A stretch of DNA of 32,143 nucleotides, taken from assembly GCA_017436225.1 (NCBI GenBank), contig JAFSDM010000008.1, forward strand, positions 1 through 32,143, given 5' to 3'. Positions 1-5,888 of the stretch are shown one piece after another. A program made the translations under genes and the position numbers. Numbering within the stretch: position 1 is the first letter of the stretch; each line of letters starts with the position of its first letter. The DNA is from Clostridia bacterium (GTDB lineage: Bacteria; Bacillota; Clostridia; Oscillospirales; Acutalibacteraceae). A model generated the notes under the pieces. It saw only the letters and a list, made by a program, of their open reading frames with translations. It was not told where the DNA came from and searched no databases.

Positions 1-39
1 AAGTTTTGCTCGGTGGTATGCCCCAAAGGAGGCATATGT

Positions 40-462
40 TTGGACTACCGACAAAACGCTGACAGTCGAGATGAGCTTCGTGCGAGATTTACCGCATGGC
101 TCGACACGTTAATACGACGTGCAAAGCTCAATTATCTTCGCAAGACGGAGATTCCGGTTGATATTGTATCTCTGGAGGAACTGTTCGAGGAAAACATCCC
201 TGTTTCAGAGGATGAATGGATGCGACAGCTTCTATTTCAAGATAATGATTTCAACTTTGAAGAAGAACGTCTCGCTACGGCCTACGCTGAACTGCCGTTA
301 ATGAGACAGCAAATCCTTAAACTTCTTTATGTGGACGAGCTTACTGTAGGAGAAATTGCCAAAAGGCTGAACTGCTCGGCACAGTACGTATCAGACCAAA
401 AGCAAAAGGGTCTGAAGCATCTCCGCAAAAAGATGTCTGAAGGTGGTGATGAGAATGGATAA
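40..462 (+). CDS. Sigma-70-like regulator, Tn916 Orf7 family
   Basis: A 140-residue protein of the sigma-factor-like regulators found near the int end of Tn916-type conjugative elements, where they promote transcription of transfer genes after excision and circularisation (family knowledge). The C-terminal third is a sigma region 4-type helix-turn-helix: a QQILKLLYVDELTVGEIA stretch followed by LNCSAQYVSDQKQKGLKHL. The start is taken as TTG at 40 because a perfect AAAGGAGG lies at 25-32, 7 nt upstream, and the protein then begins MDYRQNADSRDELRARF, as in relatives. An upstream GTG at 13 would place the ribosome site inside the gene. It overlaps the next gene, so the two are probably translationally coupled. 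Confidence 0.82.
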   Translation: MDYRQNADSRDELRARFTAWLDTLIRRAKLNYLRKTEIPVDIVSLEELFEENIPVSEDEWMRQLLFQDNDFNFEEERLATAYAELPLMRQQILKLLYVDELTVGEIAKRLNCSAQYVSDQKQKGLKHLRKKMSEGGDENG

Positions 463-646
463 AGATTTATTCCGAATCACCTTGCAGGGCGCTGTTGCAG
501 GCAATCACGATGCCTTTGAGAAAATCATCGATTTGTATGCACCTCTAATCGAGCACCATTGCTATATCAATGGCAAGTACGACGAGGATCTGCATCAGTA
601 CATACTCATGCGAATAGCCCTAAAAATAAGCAAATTTAATATCTGA
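455..646 (+). CDS. Helix-turn-helix protein (HTH_16), Tn916 Orf8-like
   Basis: A 63-residue protein of the HTH_16 family (conjugative-transposon helix-turn-helix domain), distantly like sigma region 2. The visible pattern is an ITLQGAVAGNHDAFEKIIDLY helix pair split by a conserved GN(H)D-type turn, then LIEHHCYINGKYDEDLHQYI. In Tn916 the equivalent gene directly follows the sigma-like gene, and the two act as a regulatory pair (family knowledge). ATG 455 is chosen because AAGGTGG at 440-446 sits 8 nt upstream; in-frame GTG/ATG codons at 443-449 overlap that site. The start overlaps the end of the upstream gene. A hairpin terminator follows 7 nt after the stop codon. Confidence 0.75.
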   Translation: MDKDLFRITLQGAVAGNHDAFEKIIDLYAPLIEHHCYINGKYDEDLHQYILMRIALKISKFNI

Positions 647-652
647 GAAAGA

Positions 653-681
653 GGCTCCGGAGCAATCCGGAGCCTTTTTTT
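653..681 (+). terminator. Rho-independent terminator after the sigma/HTH pair
   Basis: A perfect 9-bp stem, GGCTCCGGA (653-661) with TCCGGAGCC (666-674), a 4-nt loop and seven T residues at 675-681. It ends the two-gene regulatory transcript and insulates the recombination genes. Confidence 0.9.
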
Positions 682-740
682 GAAAAAATTTTGCCAGAGC
701 GACTATATTTGCGATTTTTCAGGTGTTTTTACCTTATGAA

Positions 741-1000
741 AGCATCCCTATGACTTTTACGCACCTTGAAAACTGAATAGAGTCTTTACCTCTACGGTCC
801 CGGCGTGAGAAGCGGCTATCCAACTGTTTGGCAAGCAGTTCCAAGAGCACTGATATGTGGGTGGCACCCGCATAACGCGATGATCCATCCGGGGATAATG
901 AGACTTCCGTAATTCGCGGTCCGGCCACAATGAAGGCGGGAAGGTGAAATTCCTATGGACCTGTTCGCTGCAGGCAGAGTGTAAAGCCATAATATTTATA
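741..1000 (+). ncRNA. Candidate structured RNA or long structured leader upstream of the excisionase-like gene
   Basis: No convincing ORF lies between 682 and 1045. The stretch is rich in nested hairpins: AACTGTTT/AAGCAGTT (822-840) with a GGC loop; ATGTGGGT/ACCCGCAT (855-873), also with a GGC loop; GGAA/TTCC (939-953); CCTG/CAGG (960-974); and CCGT/GCGG around 907-919. It opens with CACCTTGAAAACTGAATA (762-779), which resembles the conserved block found before 23S rRNA in many Firmicutes 16S-23S spacers. The region is far more GC-rich and palindromic than ordinary intergenic DNA here. It could be a free-standing ncRNA or a 5' leader controlling the recombination genes. No known RNA class is assigned. 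Confidence 0.5.
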
Positions 1001-1045
1001 ATAGGAAGAAACTGTGTATATGAACCAATTAAGGAGGAAGTGACA

Positions 1046-1255
1046 ATGGGACATCAGCGACAAGATGTTGAGCGTACAAAACAATACGCCAAAAAGTTTG
1101 TTAGATATAAAGAAGGCGCAGAAAAATACAGTTTGGGTTTAACCAAGTTTCAGGCATTGGCCAAAGAAGCTAAAGCAGTATATAAAATAGATGGAATTGC
1201 ACTGGTAAACTGCGAGATTTTCGAGAGGTTCCTGGAATCGTTCCGGGAATGCTAA
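1046..1255 (+). CDS. DUF6462 family protein, excisionase-like
   Basis: A 69-residue basic protein matching the DUF6462 pattern seen in Clostridial conjugative elements: RYKEGAEKYSLGLTKFQALA, then a short linker and a VNCEIFERFLESF tail. The fold resembles the small winged-helix MerR/excisionase-type DNA-binding proteins, and its position just before the integrase fits a recombination directionality factor; that role is inferred. ATG 1046 is chosen because of AAGGAGG at 1031-1037. It begins directly after the structured region at 741-1000. A small hairpin (GGAA/TTCC with a TCG loop, about 1233-1245) lies at the 3' end of the gene without a T-run, so it is not an obvious terminator. Confidence 0.75.
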   Translation: MGHQRQDVERTKQYAKKFVRYKEGAEKYSLGLTKFQALAKEAKAVYKIDGIALVNCEIFERFLESFREC

Positions 1256-1267
1256 AGGGTTGATATT

Positions 1268-1366
1268 ATGAATTTCAGAATATTACGGGGACGAATAGCA
1301 CGCAGGCTATTGACTTTCTGTCTTACGATAAGTATAATATATGATGTGTTTGGAGGTAGCATATGA
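1268..1366 (+). CDS. Possible 32-residue micro-ORF between the Xis-like and ribbon-helix-helix genes
   Basis: An ATG at 1268 preceded by AAAGGG at 1254-1259 opens a 32-codon frame whose TGA overlaps the ATG of the next gene by 4 nt. The product would have an Arg-rich head (RILRGRIARRL) and a hydrophobic middle (LLTFCLTISIIY). The coupled overlap and ribosome site argue for translation. Against this, a strong promoter (1310-1338) lies inside it, so the frame may be fortuitous or act only as a leader peptide. No family is recognised. Confidence 0.3.
   Translation: MNFRILRGRIARRLLTFCLTISIIYDVFGGSI
1310..1338 (+). promoter_or_regulatory. Sigma-A promoter for the ribbon-helix-helix and integrase genes
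   Basis: TTGACT at 1310-1315 and TATAAT at 1333-1338 are separated by exactly 17 nt. Transcription would start near 1345, just upstream of the TGGAGG ribosome site at 1351-1356. This would give the integrase a promoter separate from the leader and excisionase-like gene. Confidence 0.8.
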
Positions 1367-1533
1367 CAAAGATGGGACGCCCAAGGAAGGACGATGCAAA
1401 AAGAGCATCCATTACAATCCGTATGTCGAAAGAAACCCATAAGAAGTTGAATGAGTATGCTTCTAAGCACGAATTGTCAATGACAGAGGTTGCCTTGCGA
1501 AGTTTGGAAGAGTATCTATCCAAAAAGAAGTAA
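1363..1533 (+). CDS. Ribbon-helix-helix DNA-binding protein (CopG/Arc type)
   Basis: A 56-residue protein that begins MTKMGRPRKDDAKRAS. The basic GRPRK start is followed by a short beta strand (ITIRMS) and two helices (KETHKKLNEYASKHELS and TEVALRSLEEYLS), which is the Arc/MetJ/CopG ribbon-helix-helix layout. Such proteins bind DNA as dimers through the strand. Here it probably represses or tunes its own promoter at 1310-1338 and hence the integrase (inference). TGGAGG at 1351-1356 gives a well-spaced ribosome site for ATG 1363. The gene lies 46 nt before the integrase. It is not part of the classical Tn916 int end, where xis directly precedes int. Confidence 0.8.
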   Translation: MTKMGRPRKDDAKRASITIRMSKETHKKLNEYASKHELSMTEVALRSLEEYLSKKK

Positions 1534-1579
1534 GTGCTGTGAGCCCCCTTTTCAATATTTATTGAAGGAGGTAATCAGT

Positions 1580-2812
1580 ATGGCAAAGGCACGAAAAGAC
1601 GAGCGCGGTAGAGCGCTTAGAAAAGGAGAGGTGCAGAGAGCGTCAGATAAGCGATATATGTACACATACACCGATCCGTTGGGACGGCGAAAGTTTATAT
1701 ATGCGAATGATCTGACAACACTTAGAGAAAAGGAAAAACAACTGATGAAGGATCAGTTGGATGGCTTGGATGTGTATGTTGCAGGAAAGGCAACTGTAAA
1801 CGATACGTTTGATAGATATATGTCTACCAAGTGTAAGTTGAGAGAAACCACCCGCAGTAATTACATCTACATCTATGATCGTTTTGTCAGGGACACATTT
1901 GGCAGAAAGAAAATTGCTGAGGTTAAGTATTCGGATGTGCTCCAATTTTATCTCCATCTACTGAACGTAGATGACCTATCATTGGGTACATTGGACTCGG
2001 TACACACCTTGCTGCATCCAACATTTCAATTGGCGGTTCGGGATGAGGTAATCAGAAAGAACCCGTCTGATGGAGTGATGAAGGAAGTTAGCAAAGAGTC
2101 CGACAAAGCAAGAGGTATGCGTCATGCTCTCACCATGGAGCAGCAGAGATCCTTTATGGACTACATCGCAAACCATCCGATATATTACCATTGGTGGCCG
2201 TTATTCGCTGTGTTGCTTGGCACCGGAGGTCGAATCGGCGAGGTATTAGGATTGACATGGGACGACGTTGATTTTGATAACCGCAAGATCAGTATCAACC
2301 ACAGTGTAGTCTACTACCCGGTCGGAAACTCCAGAACATCAACATTGCAGATATCGAAACCCAAAACCGAGGCAGGTATTCGTTCAATTCCTATGCTTGA
2401 TGTGGTGTATGATGCATTTCAGATGGTCCGCGAGGAGCAGGACGAGAATGGAGCTTATGATCCGGTGATTGACGGTATGAGAGGATTTATATTCATCAAT
2501 CGCTATGGCGGAGTGCAAACCCCTCAGTCTGTAAATCGAACCATTAAGCGCATTATCTGCAGCCACAATTCCGAGGAAGTTGTGAAGGCCAAAAGAGAGC
2601 GCCGCGAGCCGGTTGTTCTTCCGGATTTTTCCTGTCATCATCTAAGACACACTTTTTGTACCAGACTCTGTGAGCACGAGACCAATTTGAAAGTAATTCA
2701 AGATATCATGGGACATCGTAATATTGAAACGACGATGGATATCTACGCTGAAGCAACGGATCAAAAGAAGCAAGAGTCATTTAACAACTTATCAAAGTTG
2801 GATATCTTTTGA
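1580..2812 (+). CDS. int: Tn916-family tyrosine integrase
   Basis: A 410-residue tyrosine recombinase that excises and integrates the element. The N terminus (about residues 8-60) is the three-stranded arm-binding domain of Tn916 Int, with RYMYTYTDPLGRRKFIY and a LREKEKQL helix. A SAM-like core-binding domain spans about 70-175, and the catalytic domain about 185-400. Catalytic residues visible are R218 (GTGGRIGEVLGL), a Lys in SKPKTEAG (260 or 262), the HHLRH box (H353, R356), H379 in MGHRN and the nucleophile Y389 in MDIYAEA. The length matches Tn916 Int (about 405). ATG 1580 is chosen because of GAAGGAGG at 1565-1572; in-frame codons further upstream lie inside the preceding gene. It looks intact. 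Confidence 0.95.
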   Translation: MAKARKDERGRALRKGEVQRASDKRYMYTYTDPLGRRKFIYANDLTTLREKEKQLMKDQLDGLDVYVAGKATVNDTFDRYMSTKCKLRETTRSNYIYIYDRFVRDTFGRKKIAEVKYSDVLQFYLHLLNVDDLSLGTLDSVHTLLHPTFQLAVRDEVIRKNPSDGVMKEVSKESDKARGMRHALTMEQQRSFMDYIANHPIYYHWWPLFAVLLGTGGRIGEVLGLTWDDVDFDNRKISINHSVVYYPVGNSRTSTLQISKPKTEAGIRSIPMLDVVYDAFQMVREEQDENGAYDPVIDGMRGFIFINRYGGVQTPQSVNRTIKRIICSHNSEEVVKAKRERREPVVLPDFSCHHLRHTFCTRLCEHETNLKVIQDIMGHRNIETTMDIYAEATDQKKQESFNNLSKLDIF

Positions 2813-2834
2813 GAAGGGTTCTCGGTGTGAAGCC

Positions 2835-2881
2835 TGACAACAAAAAAGCTGCAAAGACAACAGATTGACAACAAATTTGTT
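2835..2881. repeat. GACAACA repeats and palindrome, probable Int arm-type sites
   Basis: TGACAACAAA occurs at 2835-2844 and 2866-2875, with a third GACAACA at 2856-2862; the last copy runs into the palindrome AACAAATTTGTT. The repeats sit 20-60 nt past the integrase stop, where Tn916-type elements carry binding sites for the integrase N-terminal domain. Confidence 0.6.
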
Positions 2882-2898
2882 TTTTCCCTGATGCAATA

Positions 2899-2955
2899 TG
2901 AATGAGTATGAAGTTCGGGAAAGTCAGCAGAATAAAGGATTTGAATGAATATGAA
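2899..2955. repeat. Pair of 14-bp direct repeats near the element end
   Basis: TGAATGAGTATGAA (2899-2912) and TGAATGAATATGAA (2942-2955) differ at one base and are 43 nt apart, about four helical turns. They could be a second class of recombinase or accessory-factor sites. Their function is inferred from position only. Confidence 0.45.
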
Positions 2956-3133
2956 TAGATGTGAATTGTTGGAGAAACTTTTCCCCACAATGAAACCGCT
3001 AGCAGAATAATGCTGAACAGGCTGTAGATTTCCGCAACCCGTTTATGTGTTGTTCGAAATAGATTGCGAATATACAATCGCATTACCGATATGAAATGGA
3101 TGAAAAAGTTTTGTTAGATTTGGGGGACGTGTT

Positions 3134-3715
3134 ATGCAAAAAGATGTTGTTCTAAACAATGGCGAAATAGTTATACTAAGTGAAAAACCCAAAAAAACGG
3201 CTTTCATTATGAAAAACTCATTAAAAATGTTACCTATTGCTGTTATTTGGTTTGCTATTGATTTTGGGTTCATCAGCGCATCTGTGCAAGAAGGTGAGAT
3301 GTTGTGGTTTCTGATCCCTTTTTTCACCTTGCACCTTATGCCAGTTTGGATATGGCTTGCTAATGCGGTTACGGCCAATCGACGCTGGAAGAATACGAGA
3401 TATTTTGTCACGAACAAACGCATTATCATTCAGAGCGGGTTCTTTGCAATAAATGAAGTATCGTTGTTCTACAAAGATTTGCATAACGCCCAGCTTAACA
3501 TTGGATTACTTGGCAAACTGTTTCATACAGGCAGCATTATCTTTGATGCCGGCGCAAAAGAAAACAACTTTGTTTTTGAAGATTTGGAGAATTGTGAGCA
3601 AATTTACAGCAGAGTCCAAAATATCATCTTGGATATACAAACAGATATGGAATATCCCAATGCACTCCGTCCCGAAATTAACGAAGGATATAAAACAGAT
3701 TATCGCGAATTCTGA
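3134..3715 (+). CDS. Membrane protein with bacterial PH domain
   Basis: A 193-residue protein with two membrane segments near residues 31-52 and 56-79, then a bacterial PH-like domain (about 88-170). The domain carries the usual TRYFVTNKRIIIQSGFF signature, a strand-rich stretch and SIIFDAG. Families of this type (bPH/DUF304-like) are mostly uncharacterised membrane-associated proteins linked to envelope or stress functions. The start ATG 3134 follows GGGGGA at 3121-3126. It lies outside the integrase end and is followed by a strong bidirectional hairpin. Whether it is chromosomal or part of a neighbouring island cannot be told from the sequence. Confidence 0.7.
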   Translation: MQKDVVLNNGEIVILSEKPKKTAFIMKNSLKMLPIAVIWFAIDFGFISASVQEGEMLWFLIPFFTLHLMPVWIWLANAVTANRRWKNTRYFVTNKRIIIQSGFFAINEVSLFYKDLHNAQLNIGLLGKLFHTGSIIFDAGAKENNFVFEDLENCEQIYSRVQNIILDIQTDMEYPNALRPEINEGYKTDYREF

Positions 3716-3761
3716 GACATTGAGAATACGCAAACTGCGATCCCTATAAAAAGGTAACAGT

Positions 3762-3795
3762 AAACGGGCTGTGACACACGTCACAGCCCGTTTTT
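3762..3795. terminator. Bidirectional terminator between convergent genes
   Basis: A perfect 14-bp stem, AAACGGGCTGTGAC (3762-3775) and GTCACAGCCCGTTT (3780-3793), with an ACAC loop and T-run on the plus strand. It serves the plus-strand PH gene and probably the minus-strand gene ending at 3804. Confidence 0.9.
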
Positions 3796-3803
3796 ACTTA
3801 TAA

Positions 3804-4082
3804 TTACTTTTTATCTTGAATTCTTGCACAAGTTTCACAACGACCAAGCTCGTCTAATTCTAACGCTGAAAATGTTTTGGTCAATTCTTCATATATTGCT
3901 TTGTTAACTGAAAATGTAAAAGGATCTTTATCTGTGTCGCTTAAAAAATCAGGTTGTTCAATAGCAGGACTATATCCTTTGTGTCCGCACACATTACATT
4001 CATTGATATACTTTTTTGCATTTGGGTTCCAGTTATCTAAATATAGTGATTTACCTCGTTTATTATATTTGCTATGTGACAT
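3804..4082 (-). CDS. Small zinc-ribbon-like protein of unknown function
   Basis: A 92-residue soluble protein. Two cysteine pairs, C29/C32 (ECNVCGHKG) and C82/C85 (RCETC), form a likely zinc site; between them is an acidic helical segment. The family is not recognised and no function is assigned. The start codon at 4082 has a good AAGGAG site on the minus strand (about 4088-4093). It follows the PH-like membrane protein gene by 32 nt in the same orientation, so the two are probably cotranscribed from the promoter at 4680-4708 and end at the hairpin 3762-3795. Confidence 0.6.
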   Translation of the reverse strand: MSHSKYNKRGKSLYLDNWNPNAKKYINECNVCGHKGYSPAIEQPDFLSDTDKDPFTFSVNKAIYEELTKTFSALELDELGRCETCARIQDKK

Positions 4083-4114
4083 AAAATCTCCTTATTATAT
4101 CATATCAGAATTTT

Positions 4115-4660
4115 TTAAAGATGAGATATTTGTTTAAGCGATAAATCTTTTTCGTGTTTCACTGTAATGTTTTTAGATTCTGCCATTTTGACAACATACC
4201 AAACATTATCCATATCGGTATTCAAGTCAATTACACATTTGCCATCTTTATTATATATTGCTACAATAACACTTTTTTCGTTTGTTTGCTCAACAACTCT
4301 AATACACGAAACGTTGTCCCATTCGATATGTTTACTAAACAATCCCCAATAGTTCTTTTTGATATGCTGTTCTGTAACATAACAGCGAAAAGAAAAAGTG
4401 ATTAAAGATAAAATAAGCAAAGCACCAAAAAGAATAATAAATATTACGTATAAAATTTGAGTATCCGCATCTACAATTATTAAAAGTAACGCAAAGACAG
4501 CAATAATAATTAATGTAGCAACAATCCGTGCAATGGTTTTCTTTACAGGATGACTGACAGTAAAACAAGGGTTATAGGATATGTTATCCGGCATTTTATC
4601 CGGTTTGTTTTTCGCTAATCCAAATAGCAATTCGGTAATCAATTCAACGATATGGCCCAT
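4115..4660 (-). CDS. Membrane protein with PH-like domain, unknown function
   Basis: A 181-residue protein with two adjacent hydrophobic segments (about residues 42-64 and 68-90), then a PH-like soluble part beginning FRCYVTEQHIKKNYWGLFSKHIEWDNV and ending in a long helix. The layout matches the PH protein at 3134 but the sequences are clearly different; a DUF6560-type family is possible but unproven. The start is set at 4660 because AGGTGAG precedes it and a strong promoter (4680-4708) would lie inside any longer reading starting at 4708. It is probably membrane anchored with the PH-like domain in the cytoplasm (inference). Confidence 0.6.
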   Translation of the reverse strand: MGHIVELITELLFGLAKNKPDKMPDNISYNPCFTVSHPVKKTIARIVATLIIIAVFALLLIIVDADTQILYVIFIILFGALLILSLITFSFRCYVTEQHIKKNYWGLFSKHIEWDNVSCIRVVEQTNEKSVIVAIYNKDGKCVIDLNTDMDNVWYVVKMAESKNITVKHEKDLSLKQISHL

Positions 4661-4679
4661 ACTCTCACCTCGCGTTTCT

Positions 4680-4708
4680 ATTATATCATAATCAAACGAG
4701 CATTTCAA
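4680..4708 (-). promoter_or_regulatory. Sigma-A promoter for the PH-like and zinc-ribbon genes
   Basis: On the minus strand TTGAAA (4708-4703) and TATAAT (4685-4680) are separated by 17 nt. Transcription would start about 4673, giving a short leader to ATG 4660. Confidence 0.8.
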
Positions 4709-4752
4709 TATTTTTACATTTACGCTAATTTACGCCACATGAAAAAATGAAG

Positions 4753-4784
4753 ACACCCTATGACCAAAGTCATAGGGTGTTTTT
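4753..4784 (+). terminator. Strong hairpin terminator with no plus-strand gene in front of it
   Basis: A 12-bp perfect stem, ACACCCTATGAC (4753-4764) and GTCATAGGGTGT (4769-4780), a CAAA loop and five T residues. It is oriented for plus-strand transcription but the upstream gene reads away on the minus strand, so it may be left over from a displaced gene or insulate yitT. Confidence 0.85.
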
Positions 4785-4838
4785 GCATATTTTTTAGTTC
4801 TATTATGGTTATTTTTATTGCAATCGGCTAAAAATTTA

Positions 4839-4867
4839 TTGTATTTAGAAAGGCTTAATGCTATAAT
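4839..4867 (+). promoter_or_regulatory. Promoter for the YitT-family gene
   Basis: TTGTAT (4839-4844) and TATAAT (4862-4867) with a 17-nt spacer. The AGGAG ribosome site at 4879-4883 and ATG 4892 follow closely, giving a short leader. Confidence 0.75.
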
Positions 4868-4891
4868 GTAACAATAAAAGGAGTGCTTTGA

Positions 4892-5749
4892 ATGTTAAAA
4901 AAGGATATTCTTAAAACAATAAAAGATTTTGCAATAATTACCTTAGGCTCGGTTATTTCCGCTGCGGCAATTTACTTTTTTATGCTTCCAAGCAAGGTTG
5001 CTGTTGGTAGCGCCTCTGCACTTGCTATGGTGCTTGGAAATTTCATTCCGCTTTCGGTATCACAAATCACTTTAATTATTAATCTTATTTTGTTGGGATT
5101 GGGCTTTTTGCTAATCGGTTCGGAATTTGGCGCTAAAACCATTTATACAACTATTATAATTCCGCTTGTAATTGGCATTTTTGAACTTGTTTTTCCAAAT
5201 TTTAAATCCCTAACAAATGACCCTATTATAGACGTTATTTGCTATGTTTTGGTTGCCGGTATGGGAATAGCTATTCTATTTTCTATGAATGCATCATCAG
5301 GGGGACTTGATATTGTAGCAAAAATTATGAATAAGTATTTTAATATAGAGCTGGGTCGTGCCAGCGCTATTGCGGGTATTGTAGTTGCTCTTACCTCTGC
5401 TTTTTGTTATGATACCAAAACAATTGTACTTAGCGTGCTTGCTACATATTTTGGCGGAATAGTTATAGACCACTTTATTTTTGGTCTTAACATTAAGCGT
5501 AGGGTCTGCATTGTTTCCGAAAGGCTGGAGGAAATCACCGATTTTGTACTGTATGACCTTCACAGCGGCGCCACCCTTTATGATATGGTGGGCGCATACG
5601 ATAAACAAACCAAGCGAGAAATAATTGCTATTGTAAATAAAAATGAATACCGTAAGCTTATGGATTTTGTAAAAAAGATTGACCCCAAAGCCTTTGTTAC
5701 CGTTTATTCGGTAAATGAGATTAGGTATCAGCCAAAAAAACCGCAATAG
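4892..5749 (+). CDS. YitT family membrane protein (DUF161 plus DUF2179)
   Basis: A 285-residue integral membrane protein of the YitT family, common as several paralogues in Firmicutes. The physiological substrate is not firmly established. About five to six hydrophobic segments cover residues 12-200; the family loop ASSGGLDIVAKIMNKY is present near residue 135. A C-terminal cytoplasmic DUF2179 domain runs from about 204 to 280, starting RRVCIVSERLEEI and containing the HSGATLYDMVGAY block. It is a single gene with its own promoter and a hairpin after the stop. Length and domain order are normal for the family. Confidence 0.92.
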   Translation: MLKKDILKTIKDFAIITLGSVISAAAIYFFMLPSKVAVGSASALAMVLGNFIPLSVSQITLIINLILLGLGFLLIGSEFGAKTIYTTIIIPLVIGIFELVFPNFKSLTNDPIIDVICYVLVAGMGIAILFSMNASSGGLDIVAKIMNKYFNIELGRASAIAGIVVALTSAFCYDTKTIVLSVLATYFGGIVIDHFIFGLNIKRRVCIVSERLEEITDFVLYDLHSGATLYDMVGAYDKQTKREIIAIVNKNEYRKLMDFVKKIDPKAFVTVYSVNEIRYQPKKPQ

Positions 5750-5776
5750 AATTTCTATTACGGTCATACTACAAAC

Positions 5777-5802
5777 AAACCCGCCGGATTTTTGGCGGGT
5801 TT
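5777..5802. terminator. Hairpin between convergent yitT-like and yfbR genes
   Basis: AAACCCGCC (5777-5785) pairs with GGCGGGTTT (5794-5802) across an 8-nt loop. T-runs are short on both strands, so it is a moderate bidirectional terminator serving yitT (plus) and possibly yfbR (minus, ending at 5889). Confidence 0.65.
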
Positions 5803-5888
5803 AAGCATTTTTATTGATTTTATTTTTTACAATATTTTAAGCGGCTTGGTAAACCGTGTTTTTTTACAGTCGCTTTTACATAATATTT

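Larger units (their letters stand above)
1..3120 (+). mobile_element. Integrase end of a Tn916-like integrative conjugative element (partial)
   Basis: The gene order is sigma-70-like regulator, HTH_16 protein, non-coding leader, excisionase-like protein, regulator, tyrosine integrase. It copies the regulation/recombination end of Tn916 (orf7, orf8, xis, int). All genes read rightward and the integrase is the last gene before unrelated chromosomal-type genes, as expected for an element terminus. The conjugation and mobilisation genes would lie to the left of the window. The exact right boundary is not visible because the other end is absent; it should fall after the repeats at 2836-2955 and before the gene at 3134. 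The end coordinate given is therefore approximate. Confidence 0.8.
2813..3133. other. Non-coding integrase-proximal terminus with probable recombination sites
   Basis: There is no credible gene in these 321 bases. They contain three GACAACA motifs (2836-2873), a 12-bp palindrome AACAAATTTGTT (2870-2881), two TGAATGA(G/A)TATGAA copies (2899-2912, 2942-2955) and two AGCAGAATAA copies (2926-2935, 3001-3010). This density of short repeats next to an integrase is typical of arm-type sites and an attachment end. No strong terminator for int is visible, only a 5-bp stem at 2811-2823 without a T-run. The crossover core cannot be identified without the opposite end or an empty site. Confidence 0.6.

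Noticed and set aside
762-779. Remnant of an rRNA operon, from the CTTGAAAACTG block
   Set aside because: No 16S, 23S or tRNA sequence follows; only the short spacer-like block is present, so it is reported as part of a structured leader instead.
3051-3100. tRNA-like TTCGAA sequence as an attachment site
   Set aside because: No cloverleaf can be drawn around GTTCGAAATAG; no tRNA gene was found anywhere in the window.
4661-4708. Upstream start for the minus-strand PH-like protein
   Set aside because: The promoter at 4680-4708 lies within this extension, and the ribosome site AGGTGAG points to 4660.
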